From: Halomonas sp. HL-93
Lineage (GTDB): Bacteria; Pseudomonadota; Gammaproteobacteria; Pseudomonadales; Halomonadaceae
Assembly (NCBI RefSeq): GCF_900086985.1
Contig: NZ_LT593974.1
Span: 2,666,001-2,730,000 of the forward strand
Direction of reading: 5' to 3'
Length of the DNA: 64,000 nt
Part shown: positions 21,201 through 29,423 of the stretch, piece by piece
Position numbering within the stretch: position 1 is the stretch's first letter
Layout: each line of letters begins with the position of its first letter
Program-made: the position numbers and the translations under genes
The notes under the pieces: generated by a model
The model's database searches: none
Seen by the model: only the letters and a program-made list of their open reading frames with translations
Told to the model about the DNA's origin: nothing

Positions 21201-21505
21201 GAGTCACCTCGACAAAAAACACCCGCTGCCCACAGGCAAGCTTAAAGCCGCTTAGTGTAACGGAAACCACCCCAAAGACCGATAGCACGCAGCTTTGATA
21301 AACGATCAATTTATCGGAAGGTGCCACACAGGCAGGCTAGAGAGGGTTCTCGTAGGAGCGCAATTCGTTGCGCGATCAGCAATCATCAAGCCACCGAAGC
21401 TTATCGCCCGACAAGTCGGGCTCCTACAGAAGCTGGGTGCATAAAGCGGGTCTCGCAGGAGCTCAACTTGTAGAGCGATCAGGAAGCATCGAATCACCAG
21501 CCGAA
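21201..21505. other. Intergenic region carrying a REP-like repeat
   Basis: About 305 bases without a supported gene between the DUF1266 gene and the amidase gene. Most of its right half is the repeat locus described separately. No T-run terminator for the upstream amide operon is evident, so the repeat hairpins may act as its 3' end. Confidence 0.5.
21351..21480. repeat. REP-like palindromic repeat, locus A
   Basis: Holds a GTAGGAGCGCAATTCGTTGCGCGATCAG-type unit, then an inverted partner ending GGGCTCCTAC about 60 bases later, and a third degenerate unit (GCAGGAGCTCAACTTGTAGAGCGATCAG). The same arrangement recurs near 33.0 and 60.5 kb. The outer arms GTAGGAGC / GCTCCTAC and inner arms GCGCAA / TTGCGC can form nested hairpins. 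Confidence 0.85.
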
Positions 21506-23017
21506 CTAGCCAACAGCCACCTGATAAGCATGGGCAACTTTCAGCAAGGTCGATTCATCCCAGCGTCGGCCCACAAGCTGCATGCCAACGGGCAGGCCCT
21601 CCGAAAACCCGACCGGTACACTCATGGCCGGGTGCCCGCTGACGTCAAACGGGGCGGTGTTGTGCAGATTGCCAAGCGCACTGGCCAGTGTGCTGGTGAG
21701 GTGTTTGTCAGCAGGCCTGCTGACCGCTTTCATGGCGGTGGTGGGCATAATCAGCAGATCATATTCTTGCAGGGCGTTGTCATAATCGCGCGCGAGGCGC
21801 CGACCGATATTCTGGGCCTTGCCATAGTAGTGCCGATTATACTGTTCGGACATGTAATGCCCGGCGAGCACCGTCATTTTCACGGTGTCGCTAAAGTCAT
21901 GCCCGCGCGCACGGCGAGCTCGTCCGTAAAAGTCCATGAGCTGGGTACTGTAATGCCCGCGCCAGTTGGTGCCATAGCCATCACCTCTGACCATCAGTTC
22001 GGTCGCCCCCTCAAAGGCGATCGCGCTCCATAGTGCCAGCCCGTCGGTGTGCATCGGCACCGACACCTCCGAAGCACGCGCACCGGCTTTTTCCAACACG
22101 CTGACGGCTTCTTTAATGGCGGCGTCCACGTCGGGTTCACTGACGCCGTCAATGCCAAACCCTTCGCGCAGGATGCCAATGCGTAAGCCGGTAAGATCTT
22201 CGCTAAGCGATTCGGTGTAGGTTGCCGTGCGCACGTCGTATTGGCGCGGATCTAACCCATCCGAGCCTGCCAAGACTTCTAACATAAGCGCGCAATCTTC
22301 CGCGGTGCGCGCCATAGGCCCAACGTGGTCGAGAGTAAGTTCAATGGGGAAAATACCCGTGTAAGGCACCAGACCATGGGTGCCTTTGATGCCGTAACAG
22401 CCGCTCCAGGAGGCAGGTAGCCGAATGGAGCCCCCCTGGTCGCCCCCCAGCGCCATATCGACTTCTCCGTTGGTCACCACCACGGCGCTGCCGTTGGAAG
22501 AGGCGCCAGCTAGACGCTCACGGTCATGTGGATTGACCGGCTGAGGCTCGGGATAGCCGGTACAGCCGCCACCGTCAAAACAGAACGCAGGCACCGCCGT
22601 CTTGCCGATGATATGCGCGCCAGCGTCGAGCAGCCGGGTGACCACGGTGGCGTCTTCGCGGGGCACAAAGCCTTCCATGATCGGAGAGCCATTCATCATG
22701 GGAATCCCGGCCAGGGCGATATTGTCCTTTAGCGCGACCGTTCGGCCCGCGAGTGGCCCTTCGTTGGCACCGGGCACCGAACATTTCCACGCCCAGCCGT
22801 TGAGCGGGTTGTCGTCACCAACCGGGCGATAGCCCAATTCTGCCCGCGGATAGTTGACCGGCAACGATTCATCCGCCAGTTCATCCAGGCGATCATAAAT
22901 CGCCATTGAGCCCGCAACGGCGGACTGGAACTCGCCCAGTTCCTCAAAGGAAAGGTCAAAGCCGTAATAATCGGAAATGGCCGCTAACGTATCGATGCCG
23001 GGTCGCTTCACACTCAT
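21506..23017 (-). CDS. Amidase-signature family enzyme (aliphatic or aryl amidase)
   Basis: Hydrolyses an amide to acid and ammonia in the cytosol; the substrate is unknown. The protein of about 503 residues has the Ser-cisSer-Lys machinery: Lys in GRTVALKDNIALAG, the Gly/Ser-rich signature in LAGASSNGSAVVV and GGDQGGSIRLPASWSG. The extended N-terminus (about 80 residues before the amidase core) resembles Rhodococcus-type enantioselective amidases rather than GatA. An ATG at 23017 with GGAGTAG upstream is preferred to the TTG at 23023. It is the last gene of the amide-uptake operon, 57 bases after the nitrilase gene, so a short-chain amide is a reasonable substrate by context. Confidence 0.88.
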   Translation of the reverse strand: MSVKRPGIDTLAAISDYYGFDLSFEELGEFQSAVAGSMAIYDRLDELADESLPVNYPRAELGYRPVGDDNPLNGWAWKCSVPGANEGPLAGRTVALKDNIALAGIPMMNGSPIMEGFVPREDATVVTRLLDAGAHIIGKTAVPAFCFDGGGCTGYPEPQPVNPHDRERLAGASSNGSAVVVTNGEVDMALGGDQGGSIRLPASWSGCYGIKGTHGLVPYTGIFPIELTLDHVGPMARTAEDCALMLEVLAGSDGLDPRQYDVRTATYTESLSEDLTGLRIGILREGFGIDGVSEPDVDAAIKEAVSVLEKAGARASEVSVPMHTDGLALWSAIAFEGATELMVRGDGYGTNWRGHYSTQLMDFYGRARRARGHDFSDTVKMTVLAGHYMSEQYNRHYYGKAQNIGRRLARDYDNALQEYDLLIMPTTAMKAVSRPADKHLTSTLASALGNLHNTAPFDVSGHPAMSVPVGFSEGLPVGMQLVGRRWDESTLLKVAHAYQVAVG

Positions 23018-23074
23018 GGTCAACTACTCCTGTACGCGAATGCTTGCCTGAAAAGAAATCCAGTTAGGGGTGTG

Positions 23075-24772
23075 CTATCTCTCCAGTAATTCAAGGTAGT
23101 GGTGTGGCAGGCGCATCGCCACTAGGTCCTTGCGGCGCACTGCGCTATTCGGATAAGCGGAGTCCAGGTTGCTCGTATCGATGGCAAGCTGAACGCAGCC
23201 CGTGCCGCTGGTCAGCAGCGCCTCCTGGCGGGGAAAATGAAACGTATCCGGGCCGAATATCCCGCTTAGTCCGGGTAATCCCGCCTCGGGCAAATACGCG
23301 TTGGCGAAAGCGAAATAGCAGTTGTTCTCGCCACCTCTGACCCGGTAATGGTGCCAATGATAATCGTCTGCCCCGGTAGGGATTGATACCGGCTGCTTAA
23401 TCTCAGTGCCGGGGTGGGCACAATGAAATGGGCCCGGTAAGGCGGCAGGGCAAGCGATCACATCACACCCCCGCAGCGCCAGGATGCGCCCCGCCTCGGG
23501 AAAATCGGCATCGTGGCCAATCAGCATTCCCACGCGACCTAACGGTAAATCGCAGCTTACCCACCGCTCGCCTGGGGTCGCCCATTCGCGGTCAGCATCG
23601 CTTAAGTGAATCTTGCGATAAATCGCTATCACGCCCTGCGAACCCACCAGCGCGGCCGCATTGTAGAGCTTGCCATCCGACGTCTCCGCAAAACCAACCA
23701 CGTAATACTGCTGCCGCTCCTCTGCAAGCCGACGCAGCGAGTCGAAAACCGGGTGATCCGACGGGATAGGATTGATCGCGCCAGGGTCCAGCCCCGTCAG
23801 GGCTAGCTCGGGCAACACCACAAGTTCCACGTGCCCAGCCTGGGCGATCAGTGAAATACATTGGGAAAGGTTATCGTCGAGGTGATTCGAGGGCGCAAAT
23901 TGCGCAACCGCGATGGTGCTTGCTTTGCCCTTGGGTAAAGGCTGGTGGCCATAAAGCCTGAAAAAGTCCAGCGGGTTCCAGGCGTAAGTTTGGTGGAGCA
24001 GTTCATGATAAAGGTCGGGGCGACGCTCAGCGGCCAACGGCCCGGTAACGCGGTCGGTATCAATCTCGCCCAGCACGACCCCATCACCGTCATCGCGGCT
24101 CGCCTGGACATGCCCATCCGGGTCAATCACGCAGCTGCCGCCACTGAATTGAACGCCCCGTTCAAGCCCCCAGCGGTTACTCTCGATCAGGTAGCAACCA
24201 TTTTCTCTGGCGCGACTGATCCAGTAGGGTGCCGGTGCTCGCTCGGCGAGCCAATTACTCAGGTGGCAGATGACATCGGCGCCCTGCAGCGCCACCAGCC
24301 GAGCGGTTTCGAGAAAATGAATATCCATGCAGATGAGCAGCGCAAGCCGCCCGAGCGACGTCTCGAAAACCTGATGGCCCGTATCCCCCGAGGCCGCCCA
24401 CTTTGGCTCGGCAATGTAAGGGTGGCTCTTACGATGCTTGCCCATATAGCCTTCTGGGCCCACTAGCACCGCGGTATTGTAGTAGAGCCCGTTGGTGGGC
24501 TCTACTTCGGGAAGCCCGATAACGATATAGCAGTCAAGCTTCGCCGCCAGGGCGGCGAAGGTGTTGGTTGAAGGCCCGGGGACCGGCTCCACATAGGGCG
24601 CCACTTCTTCCCTTGCATACCAGCAGTAACCGGTCAGGCCCATTTCCGGCGTGATGATCAGCCGCGCCCCCGACGCAGCCGCCTCTTCCACTAATTGCTT
24701 CAGCGCCTCGACATTGCGCTCTTTGGCGAACATCTCAGGCTCAAACTGCACCGTGGCGGCAAGGTATTTCAT
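23075..24772 (-). CDS. Tandem carbon-nitrogen hydrolase (nitrilase superfamily), second domain lacking the catalytic Cys
   Basis: Two complete nitrilase-fold domains in one 565-residue chain; most members have one domain of 260-350 residues. Domain 1 (about 1-265) keeps the Glu-Lys-Cys triad: Glu43 in TPEMGLTG, Lys115 in GKHRKSHPY and Cys148 in LLICMDIHF. Domain 2 (about 285-565) keeps Glu322 (LPELALTG) and Lys387 (IYRKIHL), but the Cys position reads MLIGHDADFPE with Gly419, so it should be catalytically dead. Domain 1 could be an amidase, nitrilase or N-carbamoylase; the operon context favours amide hydrolysis. It sits 17 bases after the formamidase gene, so it is cotranscribed. Confidence 0.9.
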   Translation of the reverse strand: MKYLAATVQFEPEMFAKERNVEALKQLVEEAAASGARLIITPEMGLTGYCWYAREEVAPYVEPVPGPSTNTFAALAAKLDCYIVIGLPEVEPTNGLYYNTAVLVGPEGYMGKHRKSHPYIAEPKWAASGDTGHQVFETSLGRLALLICMDIHFLETARLVALQGADVICHLSNWLAERAPAPYWISRARENGCYLIESNRWGLERGVQFSGGSCVIDPDGHVQASRDDGDGVVLGEIDTDRVTGPLAAERRPDLYHELLHQTYAWNPLDFFRLYGHQPLPKGKASTIAVAQFAPSNHLDDNLSQCISLIAQAGHVELVVLPELALTGLDPGAINPIPSDHPVFDSLRRLAEERQQYYVVGFAETSDGKLYNAAALVGSQGVIAIYRKIHLSDADREWATPGERWVSCDLPLGRVGMLIGHDADFPEAGRILALRGCDVIACPAALPGPFHCAHPGTEIKQPVSIPTGADDYHWHHYRVRGGENNCYFAFANAYLPEAGLPGLSGIFGPDTFHFPRQEALLTSGTGCVQLAIDTSNLDSAYPNSAVRRKDLVAMRLPHHYLELLER

Positions 24773-24789
24773 CGTTACCTCCCCGCTTG

Positions 24790-25788
24790 CTAGCGTGCTT
24801 GCCCGACGATGGACTTGAGAATGGACGCGCCCAACGTATATTTTGGGTCGACCATATTGCCCAGCCGCACCCGGCCTGCCTGGGTAAGCAGCATATAGGC
24901 TTCGATCTCATCGAAATCGAACTCTGCCGCCAGCCAGCGGACCAGCTCTCGGTAGGCGATGCGCGTGGCATCTTCCATGGGCCGCGCCGAACCAATGGTC
25001 ATATAAAACTGCTCGTTTTCCAGGCGCGGCCACTTGAACGTCCAATCCTTAATCAAGTCGACCTGTACGGTGGTCACGGTAGGATGCTCGATAGCCACGC
25101 CGCACAACTCACCATCGCCCTGCGCCGCATGGCAGTCGCCCAGATACAGGTAGGCGCCTTTCGTGTGCACCGGCAAATAGATCACCGCCCCCGGCGCCAC
25201 ATCGGGCAAGTCCATATTGCCGCCGTAATAATCGGGGACCAGCGAACTGATCGACTCGATCTCTGGCGATACCCCAATGGTGCCAATAAACGGCTGATAC
25301 GGCAGGGTAATCTTGTCGGTCCACTTGACGCCGGTGACCGCGTCAACCTCCACCTTCTTTACCCGCTCTGGTAGCGGTGCGTTAAGTAGCGCGGTGTCCC
25401 CGGTTGCCACCAGACCACCAAATTCGGTAATCAGCGCCGTTGTGCCACACGGCTGCGGGCCACGGGGTTTCATGTCGTGGATATACACCGCCAGGCAGTC
25501 GCCCTTCTCCGCCCCCTCTACATAGATCGGCCCGTTCTGCGGATTGAGGTAAGGCAGATTAAGCAGCTCGCTTGGCTTGTCGCTTTCAGAGCGCAATTTG
25601 CCTTCGAAGGCGTCATGGGTTTCCGCACTGACGATATCCCCCGGCTGGATATGCAACACGGGCTTGGGGTTAGGCCCAAGCGTGTAGTGGTACTGACCTT
25701 GAACGGCCTCTGTTAGTTGATGGGTCGTACCCGGCTTACCCTTGGCAACGGCGCGACGCGCCATGATGGAATGATCAAACCAGTTCAT
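24790..25788 (-). CDS. fmdA: Formamidase/acetamidase (FmdA/AmdA family)
   Basis: Hydrolyses formamide or acetamide to the acid and ammonia. The 332-residue protein matches the FmdA_AmdA family: HIQPGDIVSAETHDAFEG, GPIYVEGAEKGDCLAVYIHDM, GTIGVSPE (GTIGVSPEIESIS), YLPVHTKGAYLYLGDCHAAQGDGELCG and the C-terminal AYMLLTQAGRVRLGNMVDPK. It is shorter than Methylophilus formamidase (about 400) and nearer the acetamidase-size group. Position directly after an amide/urea-type ABC importer supports a role in using imported short amides as a nitrogen source. Confidence 0.92.
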   Translation of the reverse strand: MNWFDHSIMARRAVAKGKPGTTHQLTEAVQGQYHYTLGPNPKPVLHIQPGDIVSAETHDAFEGKLRSESDKPSELLNLPYLNPQNGPIYVEGAEKGDCLAVYIHDMKPRGPQPCGTTALITEFGGLVATGDTALLNAPLPERVKKVEVDAVTGVKWTDKITLPYQPFIGTIGVSPEIESISSLVPDYYGGNMDLPDVAPGAVIYLPVHTKGAYLYLGDCHAAQGDGELCGVAIEHPTVTTVQVDLIKDWTFKWPRLENEQFYMTIGSARPMEDATRIAYRELVRWLAAEFDFDEIEAYMLLTQAGRVRLGNMVDPKYTLGASILKSIVGQAR

Positions 25789-25916
25789 TGTTCTACTCCT
25801 GTTTAGGTGCTTTTTTGCGGCTTCCGGTCATCGCTCCAGCGACTGCGGACCGGAGCTTGCGTCATGGTGAAATGAACCTACGCTTTGCATGCCTACCTTC
25901 AGGTCACGCCCTGCCA

Positions 25917-26636
25917 TCACACCGCCAGAATGCGGCGCATGGCGTCACGGTCATTGAGCTGCTCCTTCGCAAGCTCGTGGGTGATTTGCCCCTTGTCCAT
26001 GACGTAGCAGCGCTGTGCCATGGTCATGATCATGTCCAGGTTTTGCTCGACGAGGAGAATGGTCACGCCCAGCTCGCGATTGAGCTTGAGGATGTTGCGC
26101 GAAATGTCCTTGACGATGTTCGGCTGGATACCTTCCGAGGGCTCATCGAGCAGCATCAGCTTAGGCTTGCCCACCATGGCCCGGCCGATCGCCAGCTGTT
26201 GCTGCTGCCCGCCGCTGAAGGTGCCCGCCCGCTGATTCGACCGCTCGCGGAGGATAGGAAAGAACTCGTAGACCCGCTCATAGTCGACGCCCTCGCCGGG
26301 CTGCTGGAGCATCTCGCCGACCTTGAGGTTTTCCCAGACGGTCATGCGCGAGAAAACCTCTCGCCCTTGAGGGATATAGCCAATGCCCAAGCGCGCGCGT
26401 TCGTGGGATTCGAGCGCACTGATATCCTTGCTATCGAAGCGGATAGCGCCTTGGCGATGCTTGAGAAGCCCGATAAGCGTCTTCATGAGCGTCGTCTTGC
26501 CGACCCCATTGCGGCCGATGACGGCCACCACCTCGCCGCGGCCAACACTCAGGCTGACCCCTTGAAGAACGGAGGTGGTCCCGTAGCCAGAGGTGACGCC
26601 CTCCACGCTCAACAGATGTGTACTATTCGTCGTCAT
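25917..26636 (-). CDS. urtE: Amide/urea ABC transporter ATPase, UrtE/LivF-like
   Basis: ATPase subunit of the importer. Of about 239 residues, starting MTTNSTHLLSVEGVTSGYGTTSVLQGVSL. It has Walker A (GRNGVGKTTLMK, with the VGKTT typical of UrtE), signature FSGGQQQQLAIGRAM, and Walker B (LMLLDEPSEGIQPNIV, a UrtE hallmark). The ATG at 26636 overlaps the end of urtD by 14 bases; an in-frame ATG at 26714 lies inside urtD. A 128-base gap then leads to fmdA. Confidence 0.92.
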   Translation of the reverse strand: MTTNSTHLLSVEGVTSGYGTTSVLQGVSLSVGRGEVVAVIGRNGVGKTTLMKTLIGLLKHRQGAIRFDSKDISALESHERARLGIGYIPQGREVFSRMTVWENLKVGEMLQQPGEGVDYERVYEFFPILRERSNQRAGTFSGGQQQQLAIGRAMVGKPKLMLLDEPSEGIQPNIVKDISRNILKLNRELGVTILLVEQNLDMIMTMAQRCYVMDKGQITHELAKEQLNDRDAMRRILAV

Positions 26637-27345
26637 CGGCTGTCCCCAGGTAAATGCGTGCGACCTCTTCGTTCGCCTCGATGTCGTTGATCGTGCCTTC
26701 CGCAAAGATCTCACCGAAGTTCAGCACGGTGACCTTATGGGCAATCTGGCGGACGAACTCCATATCGTGCTCGACCGCCAACACGGACATCCCCTCGCGA
26801 TTGAGCGCCTGGATCATCTCGCCCGTGCGCGCGGTTTCTTCCGGCGTCATGCCCGCCGTTGGCTCGTCGAGCAGAAGCAGGCGCGGCTCGGTACTCACCG
26901 CCATGCCAATCTCAAGCCACTGCTGCTCGCCGTGGGAGAGCTCCCCCGCCAACTCGTCGGCCTTGTCGGAAAGCCTTACAAACGCCAGGGCTTTATCGAT
27001 CGCCGCCGTCATCGAATCGCCATGCAGATGGTTCTGAACCGCGATCTGCATGTTTTGCCAAACGGACAGCTCAGCGAAGATACCCGGCACCTGAAACTTG
27101 ACCGCAATGCCCTGCTTCACGCGCTCAAAGGAACGCAGCTTGGTGATTTCCTTCTCCGCGAAGTAAATCTTCCCGGCGCTGGGTTGATGCTCTCCAAGCA
27201 CGAGCTTGAAGAACGTGCTCTTCCCCGCGCCATTTGGGCCAATCAAACAGCGGATTTCACCGGGCTCCATCGAGAAGTTCACGTCCTGGGCCACTTTCAC
27301 GCCGTCGAAATGCTTATATAAATGTTCGGTTCGCAGTAGGGTCAC
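26623..27345 (-). CDS. urtD: Amide/urea ABC transporter ATPase, UrtD/LivG-like
   Basis: Second ATPase of the importer, 240 residues. Walker A is GPNGAGKSTFFK, the signature LSHGEQQWLEIGMA (the HGEQQWLEI form is UrtD-like), Walker B LLLLDEPTAGMTPEE, and the switch His is in LAVEHDMEFV. The start is GTG at 27345, overlapping the urtC stop by four bases (GTGA). It overlaps urtE at its 3' end, so the transporter genes are tightly coupled. Confidence 0.92.
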   Translation of the reverse strand: MTLLRTEHLYKHFDGVKVAQDVNFSMEPGEIRCLIGPNGAGKSTFFKLVLGEHQPSAGKIYFAEKEITKLRSFERVKQGIAVKFQVPGIFAELSVWQNMQIAVQNHLHGDSMTAAIDKALAFVRLSDKADELAGELSHGEQQWLEIGMAVSTEPRLLLLDEPTAGMTPEETARTGEMIQALNREGMSVLAVEHDMEFVRQIAHKVTVLNFGEIFAEGTINDIEANEEVARIYLGTADDDE

Positions 27346-28445
27346 GACATGCCCTCCTTACGCTTGCGAAAGCGGCCAAAGCGCTTGACCAGCCCTGGGA
27401 TCAAGCCTTCAGGCAAAAAGACCACGATGATCACCAGCAGCAAGCCCATGATGACGAAGGCGTAGTAGCTACCGAAGATGGTGAGGTTCTGGAAAATGCC
27501 GAGCACCACCAAGGTGCCGATCAGCGTCGCGGTGAGGTCTTTACGGCCACCCACCGCCACCCAGATGATGGGCAAGGCGGCGGCCGCCAAATCCATGTTG
27601 GACGGGCTGATGTACTGCCCCCAGGCGGTATACAGCACGCCAGACACACCCGCCAATCCACTGCCGATGACAAAGGCAATCAGCTGATAGCGGCGTATGT
27701 CGTAACCCAGCATTTCGGCGCGATGCGGGTTCTCGCGAATCGCCACCAGCACATTGCCGAACCGCGAATTGACCAGCACCCGAAGGCTGAGATAGCACAG
27801 CACCACCAGGCCCAGAAGCAGGTAATAAAGCGGTACACCCGAATACAGCGCAATATCTCCTCCCGCCCAGGGAATGGTCAGCGGCGGCATCCCGGTCATG
27901 CCATTGTCGCCCCCCAGTCGGGCATCGCCGATCGCCCACTTAGAGCCCGCCGTCTGCGCCATGAAAGTGGCAAACACCAGCGTGGTCGAGAGCGTCACAA
28001 TCCCCAGGAAAACCCCGCTAATGCGTCCATAAAACAGCAGGTAGCCAAGCAAGGCTGCTCCCAGACACGACATCCCGACGCCAAGCAGCACGCCCACCAG
28101 GGTCATGCCGTAGGCCGCGCCAAAATTGATCGTGACGACCCCATAGGTGTACCCGGCGAGCCCGAAGAAAGCCGTCTGGCCAAAGCTGAGTGCCCCGGTG
28201 TAGCCCCAGATTAGCGACAGCCCAAGCGCCATGAACACCCAGCAAAAGAAGTAGGCCGTATTACCAACGCTCCAGGCATCCGCGAACGCGGGGTAACCGG
28301 CAGCGGCACCCACGGTCAAGGCAAAACCGACCCAGAATAGCGGGCCCCGACCCAAGGTTTGCGGGCCGTTAATGAGCCGCATCCAGGCCGGCATCCGGGA
28401 TGTCGACCGCGTCGGCATCGCGCCATCTCGCTGCAACATACTCAT
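27342..28445 (-). CDS. urtC: Amide/urea ABC transporter permease, UrtC/LivM-like
   Basis: Inner-membrane permease of 367 residues with about ten hydrophobic segments. Family landmarks include FMALGLSLIWGYTGALSFGQTAFFGLAGYTYGV and RENPHRAEMLGYDIRRYQLIAFVIGSGLAGVSGVLY. Its ATG follows the urtB stop with no spacer (TAAATG). The C-terminus ends in a basic cytoplasmic tail (KRFGRFRKRKEG). Confidence 0.92.
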   Translation of the reverse strand: MSMLQRDGAMPTRSTSRMPAWMRLINGPQTLGRGPLFWVGFALTVGAAAGYPAFADAWSVGNTAYFFCWVFMALGLSLIWGYTGALSFGQTAFFGLAGYTYGVVTINFGAAYGMTLVGVLLGVGMSCLGAALLGYLLFYGRISGVFLGIVTLSTTLVFATFMAQTAGSKWAIGDARLGGDNGMTGMPPLTIPWAGGDIALYSGVPLYYLLLGLVVLCYLSLRVLVNSRFGNVLVAIRENPHRAEMLGYDIRRYQLIAFVIGSGLAGVSGVLYTAWGQYISPSNMDLAAAALPIIWVAVGGRKDLTATLIGTLVVLGIFQNLTIFGSYYAFVIMGLLLVIIVVFLPEGLIPGLVKRFGRFRKRKEGMS

Positions 28446-29318
28446 TTATGTACGCCCCTTGAGTAACCAGCCCGACAGGCCTTGTGGGAGAATGCGGATA
28501 ACCACCATGACGGTGATCAATAGCCCCACCTGGCCAATCAGTTGCCCCTGCCACCCGGTTAAAAAGGCCTTGATCACCGCAAGCGTCGCCGCCGCCGGTG
28601 CCGTGCCCAGGAACACATCCGCCCCGCCGACAACCACCGTCACGAAGCTCTCGACCAGGAAATTGGCGCCAAGAGTCGGCACGATGGAGATCGTGGGGGC
28701 ATAAAGCGCACCGGCCAAACCGGCCAGGGCCGCCCCAAGACCGAAGGTAAGGGAGTACATCCGCCCGGTGTCGATGCCCGTAGCTTTCGCCATGTGCGGG
28801 GCTTGAATCGTTGCCCGGGAGTGAATACCAAACGTCGTATGGTGAAACAGCACATACAGGCCAACGAGAAGCAGCACGGCGACCCCAAGCAGCACCATTC
28901 GGTAGGTGGAATAGGTGTAGTCACCCATCGAAAAGCTGCCCAGCGGCGTGCTGATGCCCGGCATGCTGGAGCCAAGCACGATCAGCGTGCCTTGGGTAAT
29001 GATCAGGCTGATCCCCCAGGTGGCCACGATGGAGTCCAGCGGCCGGTGGTAGAGGCGATGAATAATCGTGCGTTCTAGCAAAATGCCCAGCACCCCGGCG
29101 GCAAGGCTGCCGCACAGCATCGCAATGGGCAGTGGCACCCCCAGGCGCGCCGTTGCCACCGTGACGTAGGCGCCGCACATGATAAATTCGCCGTGCGCCA
29201 GGTTGATGATGCCCATCATCCCGAAGATTACCGCCAGCCCCATGGCCGACAGCACCAGAAAGGCAAACGCATCCCCGAACTGATAGAACGCTGTGAACGC
29301 TAAATGTAAGGTTTCCAT
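28446..29318 (-). CDS. urtB: Amide/urea ABC transporter permease, UrtB/LivH-like
   Basis: First permease of the importer, 290 residues. It has GLAVIFGMMGIINLAHGEFIMCGAYVTV near the N-terminus and the loop HSRATIQAPHMAKATGIDTGRMYSLTFGLGAALAGLAGALYAP. It lacks the long N-terminal extension some cyanobacterial UrtB proteins have. It lies 105 bases after urtA and directly precedes urtC. Confidence 0.92.
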   Translation of the reverse strand: METLHLAFTAFYQFGDAFAFLVLSAMGLAVIFGMMGIINLAHGEFIMCGAYVTVATARLGVPLPIAMLCGSLAAGVLGILLERTIIHRLYHRPLDSIVATWGISLIITQGTLIVLGSSMPGISTPLGSFSMGDYTYSTYRMVLLGVAVLLLVGLYVLFHHTTFGIHSRATIQAPHMAKATGIDTGRMYSLTFGLGAALAGLAGALYAPTISIVPTLGANFLVESFVTVVVGGADVFLGTAPAAATLAVIKAFLTGWQGQLIGQVGLLITVMVVIRILPQGLSGWLLKGRT

Positions 29319-29423
29319 ATCCAGGCTCCTGGTCAGGAAACGCCTGCAGCGTTTCCCACTTAATGCAAACTCACAGGCCAGGCAGGGTGAATCTCACCAC
29401 CCTGCCGGGACGATGCGTGATAT

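Noticed and set aside
25808..25821. 14-mer TGCTTTTTTGCGGC shared with 43670-43683
   Set aside because: Low-complexity T-run text in two unrelated gaps without a hairpin; chance similarity cannot be excluded.
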